Shown: piece after piece, positions 16,001 to 25,393 of the stretch
How positions within the stretch are numbered: position 1 is the first letter of the stretch
Layout of the letters: every line of letters starts with the position of its first letter
Assembly (NCBI RefSeq): GCF_049195245.1
Contig: NZ_JBMIRR010000027.1
Span: forward strand, 372,001 to 436,000
DNA from: Arenimonas sp049195245
Lineage (GTDB): Bacteria > Pseudomonadota > Gammaproteobacteria > Xanthomonadales > Xanthomonadaceae
DNA length: 64,000 bases
Direction of reading: 5' to 3'
Notes under the pieces: generated by a model
Seen by the model: the letters and a program-made list of their open reading frames with translations, nothing else
The model's database searches: none
What the model was told of the DNA's origin: nothing
Program-made: the position numbers and the translations under genes

Positions 16001-16516
16001 TCAGTAGCGGGACTGGAACACGCGGCCGGCGCCATCGGCATCGAGCACCACGACCGTGTAGCGGTCGTACTCGGTCTCCGGCATTTCTGGCGTGGCCTGC
16101 CCCGACAGGGCCGACACGATCGCAGGCACGGTATTGCTGTGGCCGACCACCAGCACGGTGCTGCCGGCCGGCAACGCGCGCAGGTCGCGGTCGAGATCGG
16201 GGCCATAGCGCTCGGCGTTCGCGGCATCCACCGGCCGCACGCCGACCTCGATGCCGGCCTGCGCCGCGGCGGGCGCCGCCGTGAGCTGCGTGCGGCGGTA
16301 TTGCGTCGCGAAGGCGGCATCCAGTCCGGTATTCGCCAGCCGGGTGGCAAGGGCCGCGGCCCGCGCCTGTCCGGCCTCGCTGAGCGTGGGGTCGCGCGGA
16401 TCATCGGTGGCTTTTTCCGCATGGCGCACCACCACCACCACGGTCGCACCGGCGCCCGGCGCCGCCTCCGCGGGCAGCAGCATCGCCAAGCCCAGGGCCA
16501 GCACCAGCCGGCTCAC
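16001..16516 (-). CDS. Exported histidine phosphatase family protein (SixA/PhoE-like)
   Basis: A 171-residue histidine phosphatase with catalytic VVRHAEKA (RHG-type motif with Ala for Gly) and LVVGHSNTVP carrying the second His. QYRRTQLTA corresponds to the second Arg region. The first ~22 residues (LVLALGLAMLLPAEA) form a signal peptide, so it is probably periplasmic, unlike cytoplasmic SixA. The GTG start overlaps the upstream stop (GTGA), giving coupled translation with the small membrane protein. The physiological substrate is unknown. Confidence 0.83.
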   Translation of the reverse strand: MSRLVLALGLAMLLPAEAAPGAGATVVVVVRHAEKATDDPRDPTLSEAGQARAAALATRLANTGLDAAFATQYRRTQLTAAPAAAQAGIEVGVRPVDAANAERYGPDLDRDLRALPAGSTVLVVGHSNTVPAIVSALSGQATPEMPETEYDRYTVVVLDADGAGRVFQSRY

Positions 16517-16788
16517 ATCGAGTCCACGGCGCCGAGCACGCCGACAAACAGGATCAGGCCCAGGAAATACACGATCGGCGACACCACGATGCTGCACACC
16601 AGCTGGCCCACGCCATGGGCCACCTCGTCCTTGGTGATGACGATGATGGCGATCACCAGGGCCGCCAGGTTGACCGCCCAGCCCAGGATGCCCAGGCCCG
16701 GTATCGGCACCAGGAACAGCAGCCAGGCCAGGCCCAGCACGATCCAGCCGGCCTTCACCGGTGCGGTGTTCGGAATCGCGTCGTGCAT
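16513..16788 (-). CDS. Small three-helix membrane protein, unknown function
   Basis: This 91-residue protein consists of three hydrophobic stretches (about residues 14-34, 36-52 and 66-86) separated by short polar loops such as TKDEVAHGVGQ. I do not recognise the family; it resembles general small inner-membrane proteins of xanthomonads. GGGAG lies just upstream; a GTG one codon earlier could also start it. It is coupled to the histidine phosphatase downstream. Confidence 0.7.
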   Translation of the reverse strand: MHDAIPNTAPVKAGWIVLGLAWLLFLVPIPGLGILGWAVNLAALVIAIIVITKDEVAHGVGQLVCSIVVSPIVYFLGLILFVGVLGAVDSM

Positions 16789-16818
16789 CACCTGCTCCCG
16801 TGTCCTGGTGTCACTTTA

Positions 16819-16835
16819 GCCCGCGCCGTGCGGGC
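16819..16835 (-). terminator. Hairpin downstream of mfd
   Basis: GCCCGC (16819-16824) pairs with GCGGGC (16830-16835) around GCCGT, 14 bases beyond the mfd stop. On the minus strand it is followed by TAAAGT, not a U-run, so termination efficiency is uncertain. Confidence 0.4.
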
Positions 16836-16848
16836 GGCCAAGCGCCGC

Positions 16849-19800
16849 TCAGCCCTTGGCCAGCAGCGTCAGCAGGCCGCGCGCGGTGCGCAGGCGCGAG
16901 GCCGCGTCCGGCAGGTCCAGGCGGATGCGCAGCCGGTCGGGCCCGTCCATGGTGTAGACCTTGGACTGGGTCTGGATCAGGCGGATGACCGACATCGGAT
17001 CCAGCGTGGGCTGCGGCAGGAAGGTGACGCGGCCGCCGGTGGGCCCGAGCTCGAGCTTGCGGATGCCCAGCGGCGTCGCGGCCAGCTTGAGTTCGGCCAC
17101 CGCGAACAGCTGCTTCGCCGGGTCCGGCAGCACGCCGAAGCGGTCCACCATCTCCACCTGCAGCTCCTTGAGTGCGTCCTCGTCGCGCGCGCCGGCGATG
17201 CGCTTGTACAGCGTCAGGCGCGCATGCACGTCGGGCAGGTAGTCCTCGGGGATCAGCGCCGGGATGTGCAGCTCGACCTCGGCGCCATGGCGCAGGGTGG
17301 GATCGAGGTCGGGCAGCTTGCCGGACTTGATCGAGGCCACCGCGCGGGCCAACAGTTCGGTATAGAGGGAGAACCCGATCTCGGCCATCTGGCCGCTCTG
17401 GTCCTCGCCCAGCAGCTCGCCGGCGCCGCGGATCTCCAGGTCGTGGGTGGCCAGGGTGAAACCGGCGCCGAGTTCTTCCAGCGAGGCCAGGGCCTCGAGA
17501 CGCTTCTCGGCGTCGCCGGTCATCGCCTTCTTGTTGGGCACCACCAGGTAGGCATAGGCGCGGTGGTGCGAACGTCCCACCCGGCCGCGCAGCTGGTGCA
17601 GCTGGGCCAGGCCGAAGCGGTCGGCGCGGTGGATGATGATGGTGTTCGCGCTCGGGATGTCGATGCCCGATTCGATGATGGTGGTGCACACCAGCACGTT
17701 GAAGCGCTGGCGGTGGAAGTCGAGCATGGCCTGCTCGAGCTCGCGTTCGGGCATCTGGCCGTGCGCAACCCGGATGCGCGCCTCCGGAACCAGCTCGGCC
17801 AGTTCGCGCGCCATTTTCTCGATGCTGTCCACTTCGTTGTGCAGGAAGTAGACCTGGCCGCCGCGCGCCAGTTCGCGCTGGAAGGCCTCGCGCAGCAGTG
17901 CGTTGTCCCAGGGCGTCACCACGGTCTGCACCGCCAGCCGGTGCGCGGGCGGCGTGGCGATGATGGACAGCTCGCGCAGGCCGCTCATGGCCATGTTCAG
18001 CGTGCGCGGGATCGGCGTGGCGGTCAGGGTCAGCAGGTGCACCTCGGCCCGCAGCGCCTTCAGCGCCTCCTTCTGCCGCACGCCGAAACGCTGTTCCTCG
18101 TCCACGATCACCAGGCCCAGGTCGTGGAACTTCACGTCCGGCTGCAGCAGGCGGTGGGTGCCCACGATCACGTCGATCTTGCCTTCGGCCAGTTGCGCCA
18201 GCGCCGCCTTCACTTCCTTGGGTGACTTGAAGCGGCTCAGCACCTCGACCTTCAGCGGCCAGTCGGCGTAGCGGTCGCGGAAATTGCGGTAGTGCTGTTC
18301 GGCCAGCAGCGTGGTCGGCACCAGGATGGCGACCTGCTTGCCGGCGGTGGCGGCGACGAAGGCCGCGCGCACGGCGACCTCGGTCTTGCCGAAGCCGACG
18401 TCGCCGCAGACCACGCGGTCCATCGGCATCGGCTTGCCCAGGTCGGCGATCACCGCATCGATGGCGGCCAGCTGGTCGGGCGTTTCCTCGAACGGGAAGG
18501 TCGCGGCGAAGGGCTCGTACATCGCCCGGTCCACGCCCAGCGCCAGACCGACGCGCGCCTGGCGCCGCGCCTGGATCTCCAGCAGTTCGGCGGCGACGTC
18601 GCGGACCTTCTCGGCGGCCTTGCGCTTGGCCTTGTCCCACTGCTCGCCGCCGAGCGAATGCAGCGGCGCCAGCTCGGGCGAGGCGCCCGAGTAGCGGCTC
18701 ACCAGCTGCAGCTGCGCGACGGGCACGTAGAGCTTGTCGCCCTTGGCGTATTCGATCTGCAGGTATTCGCCGCTGATGCCGCCGCTTTCCAGCGTCACCA
18801 GGCCCTGGTAGCGGCCGACGCCATGGTCCTCGTGCACGATGGGCGAGCCCATCGTGATCTGGCTCAGGTCGCGCAGCACCGTGTCGGGGTCGCGGGCCGC
18901 GCCGCGGCGGCGGCGGCGGCTCTGTTCGGCGCGGTCCGGGAACAGCTGGCGCTCGGTCAGCACCGCCAGCGGCGGCGTGGCCAGCGCGAAGCCTTCCTCG
19001 ATCGCGGCCACGGTGATCGCGAAGCGGGCGCCGCCGGCGATGAACGCGTCCCAGCCCGCCACCTGCGCCGGGCGCAGGTCTTCCGAGGCCAGCAGCTCGA
19101 GCAGCGCCTCGCGCCGGCCGGCCGAATCGGCGGCCATCAGCACGCGGCCCGGATAGCTGCGCAGGAAGCCCTGCAGCGCCGCGCCCGGTTCGCTGCCCTT
19201 CACCGACCAGGGCAGGGACGGCACCGGCTGCTCGGCCATCGCCACCGCCTTGTCGTATTGCGGGTGGCCGGGGCCGGCGACTTCGATGCGCAGCGCCTGG
19301 TTCCAGCGTGCCCGCAGCTGCTCGGGCGGCAGGAAGATCTCCTCCGGCGGCAGGATCGGCCGCTCGATGTCGTGGCGACGCTGCTCCCAGCGATGGCTGG
19401 TCTGGGCCCAGAAGGCCTGTGCGGCTTCAGGGGCGCCGTCGCCGATGACCACCAGCGTCTCGCCGGCGAGATGGTCGAACAGCGTGGCCGTGGCCTCGAA
19501 GAACAGCGGCAGGTAGTACTCGATGCCGGCCGGCGCGCCGCCTTCCTTCAGGTCCTGGTAAAGCGGGCAGCGGCGCGGGTCGAACTCGAAGCGCTCACGC
19601 AGGGTCTCGCGCACGCGCCGCGCGCTGTCGGCGTCGAGCGGGAACTCGCGCGCGGGCAGCAGGCGCACTGCCTCCACCGCGTGGTCCGAGCGCTGGGTCT
19701 CGGGATCGAAGGTGCGCAGCGAATCGATCTCGTCATCGAACAGCTCGATGCGGTAGGGCAGGTCCGAGCCCATCGGGAACAGGTCGAGCAGGGCACCGCG

Positions 19801-20304
19801 CACCGCGAAATCGCCCGGGTCCAGCACCTGCGGCACGTTGCGGTACCCAGCCGCTTCGAGCCGCCGTTTCTCGGCATCCAGGTCCAGCTTCTGGCCGCGC
19901 CGGAGGTCGAGCGTATTGCCGGCGATCCAGCTCGGCGGCGGCAGCCGCTGCATCAGCGAGGCCACCGGCACCACCAGCACGCCCTTGCGCGCGGTCGGCA
20001 GCCGGTACAGCGCCGCCACGCGCTGGGACACGATGTCCGGGTGCGGGCTGAACAGGTCGTAGGGCAGGGTTTCCCAGTCGGCGAAATGCAGCACCGGCAG
20101 GTCGCCGGCCAGCACCTTGAGGTCGTGCTCGAGCGATTGGGCCGCGTGGCTGTCGCGGGTGACGGCCAGCACCAGGCCATCGTGGGCGCGCGCGGTTTCG
20201 GCCAGGCCCAGGGCCAGGGCGCTGGCGCTGGCAGGCGCGCGCCAGTAGGCGCGCTGCTGTCCGGATCGGGGTCGCGGCGCGGAGGGAAGGAGAGGTCGGG
20301 TCAT
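16849..20304 (-). CDS. mfd: Transcription-repair coupling factor
   Basis: Mfd displaces RNA polymerase stalled at DNA lesions and recruits UvrA. The 1151-residue length equals the family norm (E. coli 1148). In order: UvrB-like N-terminal modules, the RNA polymerase interaction domain around HEDHGVGRYQGLV (about residue 490) with GEYLQIEYAKGDKLYVP, then RecG-like translocase motors with Walker A GDVGFGKTEVAVRA (about 629), Walker B VDEEQRFGV (about 735), TATPIPRTL and HQLRGRVGRS. The start is the first ATG giving a standard N-terminus; an extension would run into the upstream GNAT gene. Confidence 0.97.
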   Translation of the reverse strand: MTRPLLPSAPRPRSGQQRAYWRAPASASALALGLAETARAHDGLVLAVTRDSHAAQSLEHDLKVLAGDLPVLHFADWETLPYDLFSPHPDIVSQRVAALYRLPTARKGVLVVPVASLMQRLPPPSWIAGNTLDLRRGQKLDLDAEKRRLEAAGYRNVPQVLDPGDFAVRGALLDLFPMGSDLPYRIELFDDEIDSLRTFDPETQRSDHAVEAVRLLPAREFPLDADSARRVRETLRERFEFDPRRCPLYQDLKEGGAPAGIEYYLPLFFEATATLFDHLAGETLVVIGDGAPEAAQAFWAQTSHRWEQRRHDIERPILPPEEIFLPPEQLRARWNQALRIEVAGPGHPQYDKAVAMAEQPVPSLPWSVKGSEPGAALQGFLRSYPGRVLMAADSAGRREALLELLASEDLRPAQVAGWDAFIAGGARFAITVAAIEEGFALATPPLAVLTERQLFPDRAEQSRRRRRGAARDPDTVLRDLSQITMGSPIVHEDHGVGRYQGLVTLESGGISGEYLQIEYAKGDKLYVPVAQLQLVSRYSGASPELAPLHSLGGEQWDKAKRKAAEKVRDVAAELLEIQARRQARVGLALGVDRAMYEPFAATFPFEETPDQLAAIDAVIADLGKPMPMDRVVCGDVGFGKTEVAVRAAFVAATAGKQVAILVPTTLLAEQHYRNFRDRYADWPLKVEVLSRFKSPKEVKAALAQLAEGKIDVIVGTHRLLQPDVKFHDLGLVIVDEEQRFGVRQKEALKALRAEVHLLTLTATPIPRTLNMAMSGLRELSIIATPPAHRLAVQTVVTPWDNALLREAFQRELARGGQVYFLHNEVDSIEKMARELAELVPEARIRVAHGQMPERELEQAMLDFHRQRFNVLVCTTIIESGIDIPSANTIIIHRADRFGLAQLHQLRGRVGRSHHRAYAYLVVPNKKAMTGDAEKRLEALASLEELGAGFTLATHDLEIRGAGELLGEDQSGQMAEIGFSLYTELLARAVASIKSGKLPDLDPTLRHGAEVELHIPALIPEDYLPDVHARLTLYKRIAGARDEDALKELQVEMVDRFGVLPDPAKQLFAVAELKLAATPLGIRKLELGPTGGRVTFLPQPTLDPMSVIRLIQTQSKVYTMDGPDRLRIRLDLPDAASRLRTARGLLTLLAKG

Positions 20305-20344
20305 GGGGCCGCGGAGTTTACCGCAGGCCGGGGTCGTGGCCCGG

Positions 20345-20926
20345 TCAACGGCGTGGACGGGGCGCCGGGTCCAGGTCCAGGGTGATGCGCAGCAGGTTGG
20401 GCGATTCGGGGCTGGTGTCACGCTCGAAGCCCAGCGACTGTGCCAGCTGGATCATCGCGGTGTTGTCGTCCAGCACTTCGCCCCAGATGCGGCGGATGCC
20501 ATGTGCCCGCGCCCACTCGACCAGCCGGCCCATCAGCGCCTTGCCCAGACCCTGGCCCGCGACGAAGTGCGACACCAGGATGGCGAATTCGGCGGTGTCC
20601 TGGCCCGGGTCGCGGTTGAGGCGGGCCAGCGCACCCACCAGGGCCTCGCCCGGCGGCAGCGGTTCGGCGGCCACCACGGCAAAGGCTTCGCCGGCATGGG
20701 GCCGCACCAGCTGCAGCAGGTAGTCCGCGCTCAGGGCCTTGACCGGGTGCAGGTAGCGGCGGCGCACTTCGTCCTCGCCCAGCAGCTCGAACGCGCCGGC
20801 GATCGGGCCGGCGTCGGCCGGGTGTACCGGACGCAGCCACAGGTCGCGGCCATCGGGCAGGCGCAGCACCTCGGTACGCTCGGGGCGATGGGAAGGCCGG
20901 GCAGGGGTGCGTCGGGTCGCATTCAT
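20345..20926 (-). CDS. GNAT N-acetyltransferase (Pat-like acetyltransferase domain)
   Basis: This 193-residue GNAT protein opens with LPDGRDLWLRPVHPADAGP and contains RRRYLHPVKALS, AEFAILVSHFVAGQGLGKALM (acetyl-CoA-binding loop) and IWGEVLDDNTAMIQLAQSLGF. These match the acetyltransferase domain at the C-terminus of the protein lysine acetyltransferase Pat, but the acyl-CoA synthetase-like region is missing, so this is a stand-alone domain. It lies just upstream of mfd on the same strand. The acceptor, possibly protein lysine, is unproven. Confidence 0.83.
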   Translation of the reverse strand: MNATRRTPARPSHRPERTEVLRLPDGRDLWLRPVHPADAGPIAGAFELLGEDEVRRRYLHPVKALSADYLLQLVRPHAGEAFAVVAAEPLPPGEALVGALARLNRDPGQDTAEFAILVSHFVAGQGLGKALMGRLVEWARAHGIRRIWGEVLDDNTAMIQLAQSLGFERDTSPESPNLLRITLDLDPAPRPRR

Positions 20927-21024
20927 TGCGGCAAGGGTGTCAGACGGGGGCTGGGTCCATGCTCTAAACCCAAGGTGGAGCGTTCATGAAACGGCATGGC
21001 CTTCAGCCTGCCCGATCCTGCGGC

Positions 21025-21054
21025 TTGTTGCATGTCTCGGCCCGGGAGTAGGCT
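21025..21054 (+). promoter_or_regulatory. Candidate promoter of the diguanylate cyclase gene
   Basis: TTGTTG (21025-21030), an 18-base spacer and TAGGCT (21049-21054). The predicted start is about 26 bases before the ATG, leaving room for GGGAGG. An imperfect dyad CGTT-CATGA-AACG lies upstream at 20981-20993 and may be an operator. Confidence 0.4.
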
Positions 21055-21086
21055 GGGGCGGACCTGGCGTGGGAGGCGGCACCCGG

Positions 21087-23669
21087 ATGCAAGCGGAGTT
21101 CGGCAATCGACGGGCCCCGCCGAACTCCCTGGCCGTGCTGCTGTTGCTGCTCGCGGTGGGACTGGTGTCGCCGGTCTTCGCGCAGTCTTCACCTGCGCCT
21201 GCGCCGAACGCACTCGAGCCCCGGGCCGACACGCTCGAACGCCATCCGCTGGAAACGCGCGCGCTGGTCGAACCCGAGGCCGTGCTGCGTGAGCTGTCAT
21301 CGGCCCTGATCAATGCCAAGGTCGCCGGCGATCCGCACCAACTGGCCTTGCTGTACCTGGCGCAGGCCAACGCCTGCCGCGTGGTCGCCGACTGGGACTG
21401 CCAGCGCGAGGCCGGCATGCAGGCCCAGGCCGCGGCCCGCGAGGCGGCGCGGCCGCACCTTGTGGTGCGCGGGCTGATCGCCGAGAGCCGCGCGCGCATG
21501 GCCATGCAGGACTACACCCGCGGCGAGCGCCTGCTGGGCGAAGCCGAGCTGCTGCTCAAGCAATCGCCGCAGCCCGAGCTGTCGGCCGACGTCTACCTGG
21601 CGTATTCGTCCATGAGTTATTCGCTGGGCAAACATGCCCTGGCCGCCGACTATGCACGCCGCGGGCTGGCCGTGCTGGCCGAAAACGAAGGCCTGGCCAT
21701 GCAGGCCCGGCTGCAGCGCAACCTGGCCCGCGCGCAGGCGCAGCTGGGCGAGGTCGAAGGCGCCGGCAAGGCGCTGGACGCGGCCACCGCGCTGTCGCAG
21801 CGCGTGCAGGATCCCAAGCTGGCGGCCGAACTTTACCTGGAGGGTGCGCGGGTGGCGCGCATCGTCGGCGACTTCGAACTCCAGCGCCGCAACGGCGGCC
21901 GCGTGCTGGCCCTGGCCGAGCAGCTGAAGAACTCGCAGCTGGCCGGCCTGGGGCACGAGGTGCTGGGCCTGGCCGCCGCCGACGCCCGCGACGGTCCGCT
22001 GGCGCGCCAGGAGCTGCGGGCAGCGCTGGATTCGTTCCGCCAGCTGCAGCTGCAGAGCGACGAGCTGCGCGTATTGCGCGAGCTGGTGACGGTGCTGCTG
22101 CGGCACGAGCCCACCAGCCCGGAACTGGCGCCGCTGTTTCAGCGTTTCCTGGCGCTGGACAACGCGATTGCGCAGAGCGAGCGTGCGCAGGCGGCCGACG
22201 ATTTCGATGCGCGCCTGAAGTACGCCGAGCGCGAGAACGAAGTCATCCGCCTGCAGGGCGAATCGGCCCTGGCCCAGGAGCGCGAGCAGACCCTGGCCCA
22301 GACCAACCAGCAGAACCGCCGCATGATGGCGGTGGGGGTGCTGTGCCTGCTGGCCCTCGCGACCTTCTTCGTGGTGCAGCGCCGCAGCAAGCAGCGTCTG
22401 GAATCGGCGCTTTCGCAGCTCGGCCAGCGCGAGCTGGAGTACCGCACGCTGGCCGACAACTCCAACGACATGGTGGTGCGCGAGGCGCTCGACGGCCGGT
22501 GGCTGTACGTGTCCCCATCCACGCGCGAAATCCTTGGCATGGATCCGGAAGCGCTGCGCACCACGCGCTGGGATTTCGTGCACCCCGAGGACAGGCCCCG
22601 GCTCGAGGCGATGCTGGTCGCGCTCCGGACCAAGGGAGACACGGCCACGATGCGTTTCCGCGCCCGCCATGGCGGCGGCCACCAGGTCTGGATCGAGGCG
22701 GTGGCGCGACGCGTGCCAGCCGCCGACGGCAGCGAGGAAATCGTCTGGGCAGGGCGCGATGTCAGCGGGCGCGTGCGCGCCGAGCAGGCCCTGGAGGCGA
22801 TCCAGTCGCGGCTGCGCGCGGTGACCGACAACATCCCCGCGCTCATCGCCCACGTCGACCGGCAGGAGCGCTACACCTTCGTCAACTCGGTCGGGCACCG
22901 GCTGTTCGACACCGAAGAGGCCGGCGTGCTGGGCCGTACCGTGCGCGAGGTGCGGGGCGAGGCGATCTACAGCGAGATCAAGGACCACGTGGCGGCGGCG
23001 CTGGCCGGACAGCGTGTCACCTACAACGGCCAGGCCGAGATCAAGGGCCGCAGCTACCACTACCAGACCAGCTACGTGCCGGACCTGGATGCGGAAGGTC
23101 GCTCCAACGGCTTCTTCTCCTTCACCTACGACATCACCCAGCTCAAGGACGCCGAACAGCGGCTGGAGCAGATCGCTCGTTTCGATGCGCTGACCGGGCT
23201 GGCCAACCGGCGCTATTTCGACGAGCGCCTGTCGGCCACGGTGGCCCGGGCGAAGCGGCAGCGCTCGTCGCTGGCGCTGCTGTACCTGGACATCGACCAC
23301 TTCAAGCTGGTCAACGACCGGCGCGGGCATGCGTCTGGCGATGAAGTACTGCGCGAGTTCGCGCGGCGGCTCAAGGCCTGCGTGCGCGAGGGCGACCTGG
23401 CCGCGCGCATCGGCGGCGACGAGTTCGCGCTGCTGGTGGAGGGCCCGGGCTCGGTGGCCGACGCTGAGGCGATCGCCGACAAGCTGGTGAAGACCATGCG
23501 CGAGCCGATCCGCATCGCCGGCACCGACCTGCCGGTTGGCACCAGCATCGGCATCGCCTTCAGCCTGGCGTCGGCCGATGCCGACCGGCTGCTGCTGGCC
23601 GCCGACGAAGCGCTGTACGCGGCCAAGGCCGCGGGCCGCGGCACCTGGCGGGTGGTACCGCTGGCATGA
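21087..23669 (+). CDS. Membrane diguanylate cyclase with periplasmic TPR-like sensor and two PAS domains
   Basis: The protein has 860 residues: a signal peptide (to about residue 33), an alpha-helical TPR-like periplasmic region (about 45-390), one membrane helix (about 413-431), PAS domains near 450-560 and 575-690, and a GGDEF domain near 695-855. The catalytic GGDEF is intact (776-780) and an RxxD inhibitory I-site (REGD) sits five residues before it, so active, feedback-inhibited c-di-GMP synthesis is expected. GGGAGG precedes the chosen ATG. The stop overlaps the start of the AidB-like gene. The signal sensed is unknown. Confidence 0.9.
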   Translation: MQAEFGNRRAPPNSLAVLLLLLAVGLVSPVFAQSSPAPAPNALEPRADTLERHPLETRALVEPEAVLRELSSALINAKVAGDPHQLALLYLAQANACRVVADWDCQREAGMQAQAAAREAARPHLVVRGLIAESRARMAMQDYTRGERLLGEAELLLKQSPQPELSADVYLAYSSMSYSLGKHALAADYARRGLAVLAENEGLAMQARLQRNLARAQAQLGEVEGAGKALDAATALSQRVQDPKLAAELYLEGARVARIVGDFELQRRNGGRVLALAEQLKNSQLAGLGHEVLGLAAADARDGPLARQELRAALDSFRQLQLQSDELRVLRELVTVLLRHEPTSPELAPLFQRFLALDNAIAQSERAQAADDFDARLKYAERENEVIRLQGESALAQEREQTLAQTNQQNRRMMAVGVLCLLALATFFVVQRRSKQRLESALSQLGQRELEYRTLADNSNDMVVREALDGRWLYVSPSTREILGMDPEALRTTRWDFVHPEDRPRLEAMLVALRTKGDTATMRFRARHGGGHQVWIEAVARRVPAADGSEEIVWAGRDVSGRVRAEQALEAIQSRLRAVTDNIPALIAHVDRQERYTFVNSVGHRLFDTEEAGVLGRTVREVRGEAIYSEIKDHVAAALAGQRVTYNGQAEIKGRSYHYQTSYVPDLDAEGRSNGFFSFTYDITQLKDAEQRLEQIARFDALTGLANRRYFDERLSATVARAKRQRSSLALLYLDIDHFKLVNDRRGHASGDEVLREFARRLKACVREGDLAARIGGDEFALLVEGPGSVADAEAIADKLVKTMREPIRIAGTDLPVGTSIGIAFSLASADADRLLLAADEALYAAKAAGRGTWRVVPLA

Positions 23670-25318
23670 GCCAGCGCGACCGTTTCAGCACCCACGTCGT
23701 CGAGAACCAGCCGCCCGCGCTGTGGCCCTACGACGCCTATCGCACCGACCAGCCCTTGTCGGAGGCCCTGCAGCGCGAGGGCGGCGGCTGGGCCGAGGCC
23801 GAGGTGGCCGCGTACGGCCCGCTGGCCGGCGGCGAACTGACGGAACTGGGCCGGCTGGCCAACCTGCACCGGCCGCGCCTGAACGCCTTCGATGCCCAGG
23901 GCCACCGCATCGACGAGGTCGAGTTCCATCCCGCTTACCATCGCCTGATGGCCACTGCGGTGCGCCACGGTGTGCCGGGCTTTGCCTGGCGCCATGCCGA
24001 TCGCCCCGGGGCCCACGTCGCGCGCGCGGCATTGATGTTCCTGCACAACCAGGCGGACCAGGGCAGCAGCTGCCCGCTGACCATGACCTATGCCTGCGTG
24101 CCGGCGCTGCGGCACCAGCCGGAACTGGCCGCGCAGTGGCTGCCGCGGCTCGCGTCCACCGAGTACGACCCGCGTCACGTGCCCGCCTGGGAGAAGGCCG
24201 GCAACACGCTCGGCATGGGCATGACGGAGAAGCAGGGCGGCTCGGACGTGCGCGCCAACACCACGCGGGCGCATCCCGTCGGCGCCGCGGGCGCGGGCCG
24301 GCTGTATGAGCTGGTGGGGCACAAGTGGTTTTTCTCGGCGCCGATGTGCGACGGCTTCCTGGTGCTGGCCCAGGCGGAAGGCGGACTGGGCTGCTTCCTG
24401 CTGCCGCGGTTCGCACCGGACGGCAGCCGCAACGCGATCCGCATCCAGCGCCTGAAGGACAAGCTGGGCGACTGGAGCAATGCCAGCAGCGAAGTCGAAT
24501 TCCACGGCGCCCTGGCCTGGGCCGTGGGCGAGGAAGGGCGCGGTGTGGCGACCCTGCTGCAGATGGTGGCGCTGACCCGCCAGGACTGCCTGATCGGCTC
24601 GGCCAGCCTGATGCGCCAGGCGCTGGTGCAGGCGCTGCACCATGCGCGGCATCGTCGTGCCTTCGGCAAGCCGCTGTCGCAGCAGCCGCTGATGCGCAGC
24701 GTGCTGGCCGACCTGGCGCTGGAATCGGAGGCCGCGACCGCACTGACCTTCCGCGTGGCGCGCGCGGTGGACGCCAGCGGGCGTGACGCCGGTGAAGCGG
24801 CGTTCGCGCGGCTGGCCACGGCCCTGGGCAAGTTCTGGGTGTGCAAGCGCGCGCCCGGTTTCGTCAACGAGGCCCAGGAATGCCTGGGCGGCGCCGGCTA
24901 CGTCGAAGAGTCCGTGCTGCCCCGGCTGTACCGGCAGGCACCGCTCAATTCCATCTGGGAAGGCAGCGGCAACATCCAGTGCCTGGACGTGCTGCGGGTG
25001 CTGGCGCGCGAACCCGAGGCCGCGCAGGCCTGTTTCGCCGAACTCGACGGGATGCGCGGCGGCCACGCCCGGCTCGACGAGGAAGTCGGCTCGTTGCGAC
25101 AGGCACTGCAGGCCGATCCGCAGGCCCTGGAAGCCGATGCGCGGCGGCTGGCCGAGCGGCTGGCGCTGGCGCTGCAGGCGGCCTGCCTGCTGCGGGCCCA
25201 GCCCGTGCTGGGGCAGTGGTTCTGCGAGAGCCGCATCGGCGCCGGCCGGGGCCTGGTCTACGGCAGCCTGCCGCCCGGCGTGCCCGTGGACCTGCTGCTG
25301 GAACGCGCCTTGCCCTGA
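23666..25318 (+). CDS. AidB-like acyl-CoA dehydrogenase
   Basis: This 550-residue flavoprotein is like E. coli AidB (541), a DNA-associated acyl-CoA dehydrogenase homologue induced by alkylation stress. The AidB-type flavin segment GMGMTEKQGGSDVRANTT (about residue 180), GHKWFFSAPMCDGFLVLAQ, RLKDKLGDWSNASSEVEF and the C-terminal ECLGGAGYVEES...SIWEGSGNIQ are all visible. It may act as an isovaleryl-CoA dehydrogenase-like enzyme or in repair. Its ATG overlaps the diguanylate cyclase stop (ATGA), an unusual coupling. No alkylation-repair gene is adjacent. Confidence 0.9.
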   Translation: MSQRDRFSTHVVENQPPALWPYDAYRTDQPLSEALQREGGGWAEAEVAAYGPLAGGELTELGRLANLHRPRLNAFDAQGHRIDEVEFHPAYHRLMATAVRHGVPGFAWRHADRPGAHVARAALMFLHNQADQGSSCPLTMTYACVPALRHQPELAAQWLPRLASTEYDPRHVPAWEKAGNTLGMGMTEKQGGSDVRANTTRAHPVGAAGAGRLYELVGHKWFFSAPMCDGFLVLAQAEGGLGCFLLPRFAPDGSRNAIRIQRLKDKLGDWSNASSEVEFHGALAWAVGEEGRGVATLLQMVALTRQDCLIGSASLMRQALVQALHHARHRRAFGKPLSQQPLMRSVLADLALESEAATALTFRVARAVDASGRDAGEAAFARLATALGKFWVCKRAPGFVNEAQECLGGAGYVEESVLPRLYRQAPLNSIWEGSGNIQCLDVLRVLAREPEAAQACFAELDGMRGGHARLDEEVGSLRQALQADPQALEADARRLAERLALALQAACLLRAQPVLGQWFCESRIGAGRGLVYGSLPPGVPVDLLLERALP

Positions 25319-25393
25319 GCCGCGCCCCACGGCTTGGGCAGGGTTCATGCGCCTCCTGTTCCAATGGGAGGCCGTTCCCTACCGGAAATCCCG

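Noticed and set aside
18292..20385. Long plus-strand frame antisense to mfd
   Set aside because: Composition is biased to Arg/Gly/Gln/His and it mirrors the well-conserved Mfd reading frame; no ribosome binding site or family match.
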